From Actinocorallia herbida (GTDB lineage: Bacteria > Actinomycetota > Actinomycetes > Streptosporangiales > Streptosporangiaceae), in the NCBI RefSeq assembly GCF_003751225.1, contig NZ_RJKE01000001.1:3534001-3598000 (forward strand): DNA of 64,000 bases. The letters are read 5' to 3'. The position numbers were made by a program, and so were the translations under genes. Positions 26,356-34,957 of this stretch are shown here, piece by piece. Each line of letters begins with the position of its first letter. Positions within the stretch are counted from its first letter, which is position 1. The notes under the pieces are model-generated. The model saw only the letters and a program-made list of their open reading frames with translations, was not told the DNA's origin and made no database searches.

Positions 26356-26373
26356 ATACCGAACGGTCGGCAT
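26356..26373. promoter_or_regulatory. TetR-type operator site 4 in a divergent promoter
   Basis: ACCGAACGGTCGGC (26358-26371), one change from ACCGNNCGNNCGGT, lies in the 73-base gap between the divergent MBL hydrolase and the acyl-CoA synthetase. One bound dimer could control both. Confidence 0.68.
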
Positions 26374-26391
26374 TAATTTGAGGAGGAACGG

Positions 26392-27942
26392 GTGAGCGAG
26401 GAGCGCATCGGGTTCCGCTGGTGGGCCGAGGCCGAGCCTGACCGTCCCGCGATCGTCGACGCCTGGGGCGCGAGCCTCACCTACGGTGAGCTGGGCGCCG
26501 AGGTGAACCGGCTGACCCACGGCCTGCGCGATGTCGCGGGCCTGCACCGCGGCGACACCGTCGCCTGCGTCATGAGCAACTCCATCCGGATGCTGACGCT
26601 CTATCTGGCGGCCATGCAGAGCGGCGTGTACCTGGTCAACATCAACTACCACCTGACCGCCGAGGAGATCGCCTACATCGTCGACGACTGCGCGGCCGCC
26701 GTCGTCGTCTGCTCCCAGAAGTCAGCCGGCCAGACGGCGGCGGCGGTCGCGGGCCGGGTGCCCCTGTTCGTCGACGGCGCGCACCCCGCCGCGCGCCCCT
26801 TCACCGACCTCACCGACGGGCGGCGCGCGGACCTCCCCGCCGAGCGTCCCGCAGGCTCCCTCATGCTCTACACCTCCGGTACGACCGGGCGGCCCAAGGG
26901 CGTCAAGCGCCCGTTGCCCGAGGCCGACGCCGACGCGGGCGCCCGCACCTACAAGTGGCTGTTCGACGAGTACGGGATGGCCGACGCGTGCGCGGTCTGG
27001 CTCGTGTCCGCGCCGCTCTACCACTCGGCGAACCTCACCCCCGCGGCGGGCACGCTGCACCTGGGCGGCCGCCTCGTCCTCATGGACGGCTGGACCGCGG
27101 AGATGTTCCTGGAGACCGTCGCCCGGCACGGCGTGACCGGCACCCACATGGTCCCGACCCAGTTCCACAGGCTGCTGCGCCTGCCCGAGGCGGTGCGGGA
27201 GGCGGCCGACGTGGGCTCGCTGCGAGCCGTGCTGCACGGCGCGGCGCCCTGTCCCCGGCCCGTGAAGGAGCGCATGCTCGCCTGGTTCGGGCCCGTCCTC
27301 TACGAGTACTACGGCTCCACCGAGGTCGGCACCACCATCGCCCGCCCGCACGAGTGGCTGGCCCGACCCGGGACCGTCGGACGGCCCGCGTCGATCTCCA
27401 CGCTGAAGATCTTCGACCCCGAAGGCAACGAGGTGCCCTCGGGCGTCGAAGGCACCGTGTACATGCGGCAGGGCGCCGACGTGGTCGAGTACCACAACGA
27501 CCCCGAGAAGACCCGGCACGCCCGCAGGGACGGCCTCCTCACCGTCGGCGACCTCGGCTACGTCGACGCCGACGGCTACCTGTTCCTCACCGGCCGCTCC
27601 AGCGACCTCATCATCGTCGGCGGGGTGAACGTCTACCCCGCCGAGATCGAGGCGGCGCTGCTCACCCACCCGCAGGTGGCCGACGCCGGCGTGGTCGCCG
27701 CCGCGGACCCCGACCTCGGGGAGGTCCCCGTCGCGTTCGTCGAGGCGGTGCCCGGCCCGCTGGACGGCGCGGAGCTGCGCGCGTCGATCGCCGCGCACTG
27801 CGCCGGGAAGCTGGCGCGGGTCAAGTGCCCGGCCCGCCTTCACCTCGTCACCGGGCTGCCGCGCGACCCCAACGGCAAGCTCTACAAGGCCCGTCTTTCC
27901 GAGGACGCCGTGGCGGTCGCCGCCGACGGCGCCTCCGCGTGA
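26392..27942 (+). CDS. Acyl-CoA synthetase (AMP-forming) 3
   Basis: 516 residues. YTSGTTGRPKG is at 160-170, YEYYGSTEVGTT near 305, the hinge GYLFLTGRSSDLIIVGGVNVY near 396 and the catalytic Lys in DPNGKLYKARL near 500. It resembles FadD-type synthetases of steroid and terpenoid acids (YGSTE adenine motif) and differs from synthetases 1 and 2. GTG start is preceded by GAGGAGG. It heads an operon with an acyl-CoA dehydrogenase pair, so it likely activates the acid that those enzymes desaturate. Confidence 0.9.
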   Translation: MSEERIGFRWWAEAEPDRPAIVDAWGASLTYGELGAEVNRLTHGLRDVAGLHRGDTVACVMSNSIRMLTLYLAAMQSGVYLVNINYHLTAEEIAYIVDDCAAAVVVCSQKSAGQTAAAVAGRVPLFVDGAHPAARPFTDLTDGRRADLPAERPAGSLMLYTSGTTGRPKGVKRPLPEADADAGARTYKWLFDEYGMADACAVWLVSAPLYHSANLTPAAGTLHLGGRLVLMDGWTAEMFLETVARHGVTGTHMVPTQFHRLLRLPEAVREAADVGSLRAVLHGAAPCPRPVKERMLAWFGPVLYEYYGSTEVGTTIARPHEWLARPGTVGRPASISTLKIFDPEGNEVPSGVEGTVYMRQGADVVEYHNDPEKTRHARRDGLLTVGDLGYVDADGYLFLTGRSSDLIIVGGVNVYPAEIEAALLTHPQVADAGVVAAADPDLGEVPVAFVEAVPGPLDGAELRASIAAHCAGKLARVKCPARLHLVTGLPRDPNGKLYKARLSEDAVAVAADGASA

Positions 27943-27958
27943 AGCAGGAGTTGAGACT

Positions 27959-29110
27959 GTGGATTTCCGAGACAGCGCCGAGGACACGGCGTTCCGCGCG
28001 AAGGTGGGCGGCTGGCTGGACGCGGCGCTGGCCGACGTCCCGCAGCAGGACGGCCTGGGCCAGGAGGAGCGCGAGCACTGGTCGCGCGTCTGGCAGCAGC
28101 GGCTGTCCGACGGCGGGTGGACCGGCCTGTCCTGGCCCGTGGAGTTCGGCGGCCGCGGCCTCGACCCCCTCGCCCAGGCGATCTTCAACGAGGAGGCCGA
28201 GAAACGGGGCGCCCCGTACGCTCTGAACGGCGTCGGCTCGATGCTCGCGGGGCCGACGATCCTCGCGCACGGCACCGCGGCGCAGAAGGCCCGGTACCTG
28301 CCCGCGATCCTCGACAGCCGCGAGTACTGGTGCCAGGGCTTCAGCGAGCCCGGCTCCGGCTCGGACCTGGCGAGCCTGCGCACCGCGGCCCGCAAGGTCG
28401 ACGGAGGCTGGCTGATCAGCGGCGAGAAGGTGTGGACGTCCAACGCCCACAACGCCACCCGGTGCATGCTGCTGGCCCGCACCGACCCCGCCGCGCCCAA
28501 GCACGAGGGGATCACCTACTTCCTCGCCGACATGCGCGACATCAAGGTCCGGCCGCTGGTCATGCTCAACGGCGACACCGAGTTCAACCAGATGTTCCTC
28601 GACGACGTGTTCGTGGCCGACGGGGACGTCCTCGGGCCCGTCGGCGGCGGCTGGAAGGTCGCGCTCACCACCCTCGCCTACGAGCGGGCGAGCATGGCGC
28701 TCAACCTGTGGGTGTGGGCGCGCCAGGCCGTCGACCGGCTCGCGGTGGTCGCCGCCGAGCGAGGGCTCGCCGCCGACCCCGGCGTGTGCGAGGCCGTCGG
28801 GGCGCTCGACGCCGACGCCGAGGCGGTGCGCATCGGCTCGCTGCGGATGATGTCGGAGATGCAGGCGGGGGCCGCGCCGGGGCCGGAGACGTCGGTGATG
28901 AAGCTGCTGTGGGCGGGGGTCGTGCAGGCCACCAACCGGTTCGCGGTGCGCCTCCAGGGCGCCGAGGGCGTGCTCGTCGACGGCCCGGGCGCGGCGGTCC
29001 GGCTGCACCACTACCTGCGGGCCCGCGCGCACACCATCGAGGGCGGCACCGACGAGGTGCAGAAGTCCATCCTCGCCGAGCGCGTGCTCGGCCTTCCCCG
29101 TTCGCGTTGA
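27959..29110 (+). CDS. Acyl-CoA dehydrogenase, catalytic (alpha-type) subunit
   Basis: 383 residues, usual length for the family. The flavin segment CQGFSEPGSGSDLASL is near 126-141 and WTSNAHNATRC near 160. The C-terminal IEGGTDEVQKSILAERVLG carries Glu361 at the position of the usual catalytic base. It abstracts the alpha proton and passes electrons through FAD to an electron-transfer flavoprotein. GTG start is placed by CAGGAG ten bases upstream. The next gene is a shorter dehydrogenase, so a heteromeric alpha2beta2 enzyme as in ChsE1/ChsE2 is likely. Confidence 0.9.
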   Translation: MDFRDSAEDTAFRAKVGGWLDAALADVPQQDGLGQEEREHWSRVWQQRLSDGGWTGLSWPVEFGGRGLDPLAQAIFNEEAEKRGAPYALNGVGSMLAGPTILAHGTAAQKARYLPAILDSREYWCQGFSEPGSGSDLASLRTAARKVDGGWLISGEKVWTSNAHNATRCMLLARTDPAAPKHEGITYFLADMRDIKVRPLVMLNGDTEFNQMFLDDVFVADGDVLGPVGGGWKVALTTLAYERASMALNLWVWARQAVDRLAVVAAERGLAADPGVCEAVGALDADAEAVRIGSLRMMSEMQAGAAPGPETSVMKLLWAGVVQATNRFAVRLQGAEGVLVDGPGAAVRLHHYLRARAHTIEGGTDEVQKSILAERVLGLPRSR

Positions 29111-29128
29111 GACACCAAGGAGCGCAGG

Positions 29129-30148
29129 ATGCCCGCGATCTTCACCCCTGAACAGCTCGATCTCGAGCGCACCCTGCTCGCCCTCGGGGAGCAGGGGCCG
29201 GTCCTCGCCCGCGCCGGGCACGAGCAGGGCTGGCGTGAGCCTTCGTTCGAGAGCGTCCTGATGGAGGACTACGGCCTCGTCGGGGTGCCCGAAGAGGCCG
29301 GCGGCGTGGGGTCGGGCCTGGTCGACCTCGCCGTCGCCGTGGAGGCGCTCGGCCGGAGGCTCGTGCCCACCCGTTTCGTCGCGCAGGCCGCGGCCGTCCA
29401 ACTCGGCCTCGCGGCGGGGATCGACGTCTCCGCGGCCGTCGAAGGCGGGGCGCGCTGGTCGCCCGCGGTCGACGAGCCGGGCCGCGACGGGTTCGCGGAC
29501 CCGGCCACCGACCTCGTCGACGGCAGGGTGCGCGGTGCGAAGACCCTCGTCGCCTTTCCCGAGGGCGCCGACGCGCTCGTGGTCTCCCTGCCGGGGCGCA
29601 CCGCCCTCGTCCCCGCCGAAGGTGTGCTGGTCCGTGCGTCGCTCGACCCGAGCCGCCCCTACGGCGCGGTCTCTCTGGACACCGAGCCGCTGGCCGTCGG
29701 CCCTGCGGGGGACGGGCTGCTGCGCGGCGCGGTCCTCGTCGCCGCCGACCTGTGCGGGGTGGCGCGGGGCGCGATCGAGCTGGGCGCGGCCTATGCCCGC
29801 GAGCGCAGGCAGTTCGGCCGGCCCATCGGCGCGTTCCAGGGTGTGGCGTTCCAGCTCGTCGAGGCCTTCGTGGGGCTCAAGGCCGCCTGGGACCTCACCC
29901 TCTACGCCGCGTGGGCGGTGCAGGAGGGCGAGGCGGACGCCGCGGCCCACGCGCACGCCGCCAAGGCCCGCGCCGGCGAGGCCGCGGTGTTCGCGGCCGA
30001 GCGGGCGATCCAGGTGCACGGCGGCATGGGCATCACCCACGAGGCCGACCCGCAGCTCTACCTGCGCCGCGCCCTGGCCACCGAGCCCTGGTTCGGCGCC
30101 CCCTCGTGGCACCGGCGCGCGCTGGGCCGCATCCGCTTGGGCGGCTGA
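29129..30148 (+). CDS. Acyl-CoA dehydrogenase, short non-catalytic (beta-type) subunit
   Basis: 339 residues, about 40 shorter than its neighbour. The C-terminal dehydrogenase helices are clear (ARERRQFGRPIGAFQGVAFQ near 225-245; QVHGGMGITHEADPQLYLRR near 292-312). The flavin loop region is degenerate, and no EGT-type segment with a catalytic Glu is seen before the end. This is the pattern of the beta subunits of heterotetrameric actinobacterial dehydrogenases, where FAD and active site are split between subunits. It lies 18 bases after the alpha-type gene and ends the operon. Confidence 0.87.
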   Translation: MPAIFTPEQLDLERTLLALGEQGPVLARAGHEQGWREPSFESVLMEDYGLVGVPEEAGGVGSGLVDLAVAVEALGRRLVPTRFVAQAAAVQLGLAAGIDVSAAVEGGARWSPAVDEPGRDGFADPATDLVDGRVRGAKTLVAFPEGADALVVSLPGRTALVPAEGVLVRASLDPSRPYGAVSLDTEPLAVGPAGDGLLRGAVLVAADLCGVARGAIELGAAYARERRQFGRPIGAFQGVAFQLVEAFVGLKAAWDLTLYAAWAVQEGEADAAAHAHAAKARAGEAAVFAAERAIQVHGGMGITHEADPQLYLRRALATEPWFGAPSWHRRALGRIRLGG

Positions 30149-30156
30149 CGCCCGCG

Positions 30157-30192
30157 CCCGACCGGGACGGCCTTGCCGTCGACCCGGTCGGG
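30157..30192 (+). terminator. Hairpin after the dehydrogenase pair
   Basis: CCCGACCGGG (30157-30166) and CCCGGTCGGG (30183-30192) form a perfect 10-bp stem. Inside, ACGGC and GCCGT extend it by five pairs across a small bulge. It ends the synthetase-dehydrogenase operon just upstream of the next promoter. Confidence 0.6.
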
Positions 30193-30218
30193 CACCTAAC
30201 ATACCGTCCGGTCGGAAT
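30173..30218 (+). promoter_or_regulatory. Promoter with TetR-type operator site 5
   Basis: TTGCCG (30173-30178), 18-base spacer, TAACAT (30197-30202). The operator ACCGTCCGGTCGGA (30203-30216) follows immediately at the presumed transcription start. It differs by one base from ACCGNNCGNNCGGT. Confidence 0.68.
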
Positions 30219-30233
30219 TAATAAGGAGTGCAA

Positions 30234-31334
30234 ATGAAGTTCGGGATCATGAACCTGTTCCCGGTGAGCGACGGCGTGTCCGACCAGCAGGTCCTGCGCG
30301 ACACGCTCGAGGAGATCCAGATCGCCGACGAGCTCGGATTCGACTCGGTGTGGCTCGCCGAGCACCACTTCTCCAAGTACGGCATCCTCGGCAGCCCGCT
30401 CCAGTTCGGCATGGCCGTCGCCGAGCGCACCAAGCGCATCACCATCGGCACCGCCGTGCTCGTCCTGCCGTTCCACGACCCGCTGCGCCTCGCCGAGGAC
30501 GTCGCGGCCCTCGACGTCATGAGCGGCGGCAGGCTCGTCATCGGGGTCGGGCGCGGCTACCAGCCGAAGGAGTTCGGCGGCTTCGGCATCCCCCTGGACC
30601 AGTCCCGCAAGCGCTACGAGGAGACCCTCGACGTGCTGCGCCTGGCACTCACCACGGAGAACTTCTCCTACCACGGCGAGATCTTCCACTACGAGAACAT
30701 CACCACCTACCCCCGGCCGCTCACGCCGGGCGGACCCCAGATCCTCCAGGGGACCGTCTCGCCCGAGAACTTCCGGCAGCGCGGCGCGGTGGGCGAGCCG
30801 ATCATCACCTCGCCGAACTTCACCCCGCTGACCCTGATGAAGCGCAACTTCGAGGCCTACCGCGACGCGAGCCTCGCGGGCGGCCACGATCCGTCCCGCC
30901 ACGACCTGCCCTTCATGCAGCAGGTGTGGGCCGGGCACGGCGAGGAGGGCCTGCGCGAGGCCGCCGCGGCCGCGCTGGACTACTACCGGTCCGTCGGCAA
31001 GGTGATCCCCGGCTCCGAGGAGGCGCTGGAGGCCGAGCGCGGCTACTACGAGAAGGTCGCCGCGAACATCAAGCTGCTCACCCTGGAGCAGACCCTCACC
31101 CACGGTGGCAACTTCGGCTCCCCGCAGCGGGTCGCCGAGACCGTCGCCGAACTGCGCGACCAGCTCGGTATCAACCACTACATATCCTGGATGCGCATTC
31201 CGTCGCTGCGCCGCGAGGAGGCCCTGCGCTCCATGGAGACCTTCGCCGCCGAGGTGATCCCGCAGTTCCGCGCCGCCGGAGCGCCCGGCGAGACGGCCAC
31301 GGAGAACGCGGCCCCGGCCGGAGCGGCCGTCTGA
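30234..31334 (+). CDS. LLM-class flavin-dependent monooxygenase A
   Basis: 366 residues of the luciferase-like family: KFGIMNLFPVS at the start, IADELGFDSVWLAEHHF (about 33-49) and LDVMSGGRLVIGVGRGYQPKEF (about 94-115). The AEHHF form is like alkanal/long-chain monooxygenases that use reduced FMN and O2. The ATG at 30234 has AAGGAG five bases upstream; a GTG at 30228 is inside that site. It is the first gene of a four-gene operon with another LLM, a synthetase and a third LLM. It probably inserts one oxygen atom next to a carbonyl or on the side chain; the substrate is unknown. Confidence 0.9.
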   Translation: MKFGIMNLFPVSDGVSDQQVLRDTLEEIQIADELGFDSVWLAEHHFSKYGILGSPLQFGMAVAERTKRITIGTAVLVLPFHDPLRLAEDVAALDVMSGGRLVIGVGRGYQPKEFGGFGIPLDQSRKRYEETLDVLRLALTTENFSYHGEIFHYENITTYPRPLTPGGPQILQGTVSPENFRQRGAVGEPIITSPNFTPLTLMKRNFEAYRDASLAGGHDPSRHDLPFMQQVWAGHGEEGLREAAAAALDYYRSVGKVIPGSEEALEAERGYYEKVAANIKLLTLEQTLTHGGNFGSPQRVAETVAELRDQLGINHYISWMRIPSLRREEALRSMETFAAEVIPQFRAAGAPGETATENAAPAGAAV

Positions 31335-32311
31335 TGCGCGTCGGAATCTTCCTCAGCGCCCAGTTCGACCCGGACACAGACCCGTCCGCGGGGCTCGCCG
31401 CGATCACCGAGCAGGCGGTCCTGGCCGACAGGCTCGGCTTCGACACCGTCTACCTCGGCCACCACTACCTCGCCCACTCGGCCTTCCTCCAGCCGCTCCA
31501 GCTCGCGGGCTACCTCGCCCACGCCACCGAGCGGGTGCGGATCGGCTTCGGCGTCCTCCTCGCGCCGCTGCACAACCCGATCGCGCTGGCCGAGGAGCTC
31601 GCCACGCTCGACGTGCTGAGCGGCGGCCGGATCACCGTCGGGCTCGGCGCGGGATACCGCAAGCGCGAGTGCGCGGCGTTCGGCGTCGAGTGGGGCGACA
31701 GGATCCGGCGGCTGCGTGAGTACGTCCCGTTGCTCCGCGCGCTGTGGGCGGGGGAGAAGGTCACCGCGGAAGGCAGCTGGGGCAAGGTCGAGAACGCCCA
31801 CCTGGCGCTGCGACCCGTCCAGGCCGGCGGCCCTCCGCTGTGGATCGGCGCCTTCGCCGACCCCGCGATCAAGCGCGCGGCACGCCTCGACGCACCATGG
31901 CTCATGGGTCCCGAGGGCGGCGAGGAGGCCATCGCGGAGCGGCTCGCCCTCTACCGCGACGAACTCCGCGCCCACGGGCACTCCCTGGACCGCGCCTACC
32001 CGATGAGCCGCGAGGCCTGCGTCGCCCCGACGACGGAGGGAGCGGTCGCGCTCGTCAGGCCGCACCTGGAACGGCAGTACTCGGGCTACAAGTCCTGGGA
32101 CACCGCTCAGGGCATCGATGTGGACCGCTACATCGCCGAGGACTGCCTGGTCGGCGACCCCGCCCGCGTCGTCGAGCGGATCCGCGGCCTGGAGCGCGTG
32201 CACGGCATCACCCACCTGTCGCTCCGGCTCCAGTTCATGGGCATGCCGCACGACCAGGCCATGGCGCAGATCCGCAGGTTCGGCGAGGAAGTCCTCCCGC
32301 ACGTCGGCTGA
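31334..32311 (+). CDS. LLM-class flavin-dependent monooxygenase B
   Basis: 325 residues: VGIFLSAQFDPD at the start, ADRLGFDTVYLGHHYL near 33-48 and LDVLSGGRITVGLGAGYRKRE near 92-112. The C-terminal half carries the usual substrate loop (YKSWDTAQGIDVDRY). The ATG overlaps the stop of the first LLM (TGATG), so the two proteins are made in coupled fashion and may form a heterodimer like LuxAB. This is inference from spacing. Confidence 0.9.
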   Translation: MRVGIFLSAQFDPDTDPSAGLAAITEQAVLADRLGFDTVYLGHHYLAHSAFLQPLQLAGYLAHATERVRIGFGVLLAPLHNPIALAEELATLDVLSGGRITVGLGAGYRKRECAAFGVEWGDRIRRLREYVPLLRALWAGEKVTAEGSWGKVENAHLALRPVQAGGPPLWIGAFADPAIKRAARLDAPWLMGPEGGEEAIAERLALYRDELRAHGHSLDRAYPMSREACVAPTTEGAVALVRPHLERQYSGYKSWDTAQGIDVDRYIAEDCLVGDPARVVERIRGLERVHGITHLSLRLQFMGMPHDQAMAQIRRFGEEVLPHVG

Positions 32312-32341
32312 GCGACGAGACGAGAACAGAAGGAGTCTGAA

Positions 32342-33895
32342 GTGAACCTCGCTCGCGACCTGGAACTCCGCGCGGCGGAGGCCGGCGCCCGCACGGCGCT
32401 GACCCACGAGGACGGTCGAACCTGGACGTTCGCCGAGCTGGACGGTGAGGCCGGCGCGGTCGCGCGGGCCCTCGCCGGGCACGGCGTCGGCCGGGGCGAC
32501 CGGGTGGCCATCTACACCCGGAACGGCCCCGACATCGTCCGGGTGCTCTACGCGGCCTGGAAGCTCGGCGCCGTACCGGTGACGATCAGCGGCCTCTACA
32601 ACGGCGCGGAGCTCGCCGAGTCCCTGGGCAAGACCCGGCCCCGGCTCCTCATCGCCGACGACCACGACCTGGTCGCCCTCGACGAGGCCGTGGCCAGGAC
32701 CGGCACCGCCGCCCTCGTCGTCGACGGGGCGCTCGCGCCCGGCCGGACCGCGCTCGGCGCCGGCGCGCCCGAGACCGTCTCCGCGGTGGAGGTCGCCGCC
32801 GGGGACGAGGCGTGCATCCTGTTCACCGGCGGCACGACCGGCAGCCCCAAGGCGGTCAGCGTGACCCACGGCGGGGTCCAGGAGTCCCTGGCGCGCCTCG
32901 CCCGCGTCTCCACCGGACGCGAGGGCCCCTACCCGCCGGTCGCCGAGGGCGTCGCGCCGAACCTCATCGCGCTGCCGCTCTTCCACAGCGGCGGCCAGCA
33001 CTCCCTGCTCTTCGCCTTCCGGGTGGGGCGCTCGGCCGTGCTGTGGGACCGCTTCCGCGTCGAGACGCTGCGGCGCCTCCTCGCCGAGCACCGCTTCGAC
33101 AACCTCTTCCTGCTGCCGACGATGCTGTTCGACCTCGTTCACGCCGAGGAGGCGCTGGACCTGTCGACGGTGCGCTCCGTCCTCATCGCGGGCCAGGCGC
33201 TCGGCCCGCACCTGCGGCGCAGGTTCGAGGAGCGGTACGGCGTCCCCATCGTCATGAACTACGGCTCGACGGAGACGGGGCACGTGGCGGGCTGGACGTC
33301 GGCGGACATGCGCGCCGGGCGGTGGAAGCCGGGTTCGGCGGGGCGCGTCTACCCCGGTGTGGAACTCGAACTCCGCGACGACGACGGTGCCGCCCTGCCC
33401 CCGGGCGAGCCCGGCGAGATCGTCGTGCGCAGCACCATGGCCAAGGGCTACGTGGACGACGCCGAGGCGACCTCCGAGCTGGTGCGCGACGGCTGGGTCC
33501 ATTCCGGCGACATCGGCTACGTCGACCCCGACGGGGTGCTGTTCCTCGTCGGCCGCAAGCGCGACATGATCAAGTGCGGCGGGTTCCAGGTCTGGCCCGA
33601 GGAGATCGAGGAGGAGCTGCGCGCGCACCCGCTCGTCACCGACCTCCGGGTGATCGGCGTGCCGGACGAGCGGCTCGGCGAGATCCCCCGCGCCGAGGTG
33701 GTGCGGGCCGCGGACCCGGCGGTCGCCGACGACGCGCTCGCCGCGGCCCTGGTGGCCCTGTCCCGGGAGCGCCTCGCGCACTTCAAGGCGCCGCGCGAGG
33801 TGGTGTTCGTCGCGGCGATCCCGCGCAGCGCCACCGGCAAGGTGAGCCGGACCGGCGGCGCCGCGGCGCCCGTCACGGAAGGGGCGGCCCGGTGA
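32342..33895 (+). CDS. Acyl-CoA synthetase (AMP-forming) 4
   Basis: 517 residues. The P-loop reads FTGGTTGSPKAV (161-172), where Gly replaces the usual Ser of SGTTG. The adenine motif is MNYGSTETGHV near 306, the hinge GVLFLVGRKRDMIKCGGFQVW near 400 and catalytic Lys in SATGKVSRT near 504. GTG start with GAAGGAG upstream. It sits between LLM genes, so it may reactivate an acid formed after oxygenation and ring opening. It is the most divergent of the four synthetases in this locus. Confidence 0.9.
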   Translation: MNLARDLELRAAEAGARTALTHEDGRTWTFAELDGEAGAVARALAGHGVGRGDRVAIYTRNGPDIVRVLYAAWKLGAVPVTISGLYNGAELAESLGKTRPRLLIADDHDLVALDEAVARTGTAALVVDGALAPGRTALGAGAPETVSAVEVAAGDEACILFTGGTTGSPKAVSVTHGGVQESLARLARVSTGREGPYPPVAEGVAPNLIALPLFHSGGQHSLLFAFRVGRSAVLWDRFRVETLRRLLAEHRFDNLFLLPTMLFDLVHAEEALDLSTVRSVLIAGQALGPHLRRRFEERYGVPIVMNYGSTETGHVAGWTSADMRAGRWKPGSAGRVYPGVELELRDDDGAALPPGEPGEIVVRSTMAKGYVDDAEATSELVRDGWVHSGDIGYVDPDGVLFLVGRKRDMIKCGGFQVWPEEIEEELRAHPLVTDLRVIGVPDERLGEIPRAEVVRAADPAVADDALAAALVALSRERLAHFKAPREVVFVAAIPRSATGKVSRTGGAAAPVTEGAAR

Positions 33896-34872
33896 AGTTC
33901 GGCATCATGGCCCCGCACCAGTACCCGTTCGAGGACGACCTGCGCACCCGGTTGCGGGAGCTGACCGGCCTCGTCGAGCACGCCGCGGACCTGGGCTACC
34001 ACTCGGTCTGGACGATCAACCACTTCCTGTCCAACCTCGCCACCCCGCAGCCGATCTCGATGATGGCGCGGCTCATCGAGTGCAGCGGCGAGATGCGGAT
34101 CGGCAGCGGCATCCTGCTCCTGCCGCTGTTCCACCCGGTGCACGTCGCCGAGGAGTTCGCCACCCTCGACCAGCTCTCCGGCGGCCGGGTGTCCCTCGGC
34201 GTGGCGGCGGGCTACCGGGAGCACGAGTTCCAGGCGCTCGGCGTGGACATGGACGGCAGGTTCCGCAGGCTCGACGAGGGCGTCCGGCTGATCAAGGCGC
34301 TGTGGTCGGGTGAGACCCTCGACTTCGAGGGCGAGTTCACGACGCTCAAGGGCGCCCGCTGCGGGGTCCCGCCGCTCCAGAAGGGGGGCCCGCCGATCTA
34401 CATCGGCGCGGGCGGCAAGAAGGCGGTGCGCCGCGCGGCCCGGTTGGGCGACGGCTGGTACGCGCCGGGGAACTCGCCCAATCCGCGGTACCTCGCCGAG
34501 CACACCGCGGTGTACGACGCGGCGCTGGCGGAGTACGGCAGGACACCCGTGGACCGGCCGATCGGGGTCGAGCTGTACTGCGCCCCGACCACCGAGCGGG
34601 CCGTGGCCGAGGCGCTGCCGCACGCCCGCCGCGAGTACTACTCCTACGCGGAGTACCCCGCGCTGAGCTGGCAGCGCGACAGGTTCGACGAGCTGGTGCG
34701 GCACACGCTGCTGCTGGGATCGCCGGAGCTGCTCATCGAGCGCATCCGCGAGTACGAGGCGCTCGGGTTCGACCACCTGATCTTCCGGCCGATGTGGCTG
34801 GGGATGCCGGTGGAGGACGCCAGGCGCTCGCTCGAGCTGTTCGCCCGCGAGGTGATGCCCGCCTTCGCCTGA
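33892..34872 (+). CDS. LLM-class flavin-dependent monooxygenase C
   Basis: 326 residues: KFGIMAPHQYPFEDDL at the start, AADLGYHSVWTINHFLSNLATPQP (about 29-52, central residues) and LDQLSGGRVSLGVAAGYREHE near 95-115. It is a close paralogue of the LLM at 35942: both share the LSNLATPQP block and the FDHLIFR/FDHFVFR end. GTG start overlaps the synthetase stop (GTGA). It is the last gene of its operon. Confidence 0.9.
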   Translation: MKFGIMAPHQYPFEDDLRTRLRELTGLVEHAADLGYHSVWTINHFLSNLATPQPISMMARLIECSGEMRIGSGILLLPLFHPVHVAEEFATLDQLSGGRVSLGVAAGYREHEFQALGVDMDGRFRRLDEGVRLIKALWSGETLDFEGEFTTLKGARCGVPPLQKGGPPIYIGAGGKKAVRRAARLGDGWYAPGNSPNPRYLAEHTAVYDAALAEYGRTPVDRPIGVELYCAPTTERAVAEALPHARREYYSYAEYPALSWQRDRFDELVRHTLLLGSPELLIERIREYEALGFDHLIFRPMWLGMPVEDARRSLELFAREVMPAFA

Positions 34873-34896
34873 GGGCGGGCGCCACCTCGTGGCCCC

Positions 34897-34941
34897 TTGA
34901 CAGTGACCCATGACACCTCGTACATTCCGACCGGACGGTAT
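34897..34941 (+). promoter_or_regulatory. Promoter with TetR-type operator site 6
   Basis: TTGACA (34897-34902), 18-base spacer, TACATT (34921-34926). The operator TCCGACCGGACGGT (34926-34939) begins on the last base of the -10. It differs by one base from ACCGNNCGNNCGGT. Confidence 0.7.
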
Positions 34942-34957
34942 GAAGAAGGGCTGAGAG

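Noticed and set aside
22267-26652. Very long open frame on the minus strand opposite the SDR-VOC-synthetase genes
   Set aside because: It is antisense to genes with clear domains, and its translation is an Arg/Gly/Val-rich string without any recognisable fold. Such frames arise from the strong GC bias at third positions.
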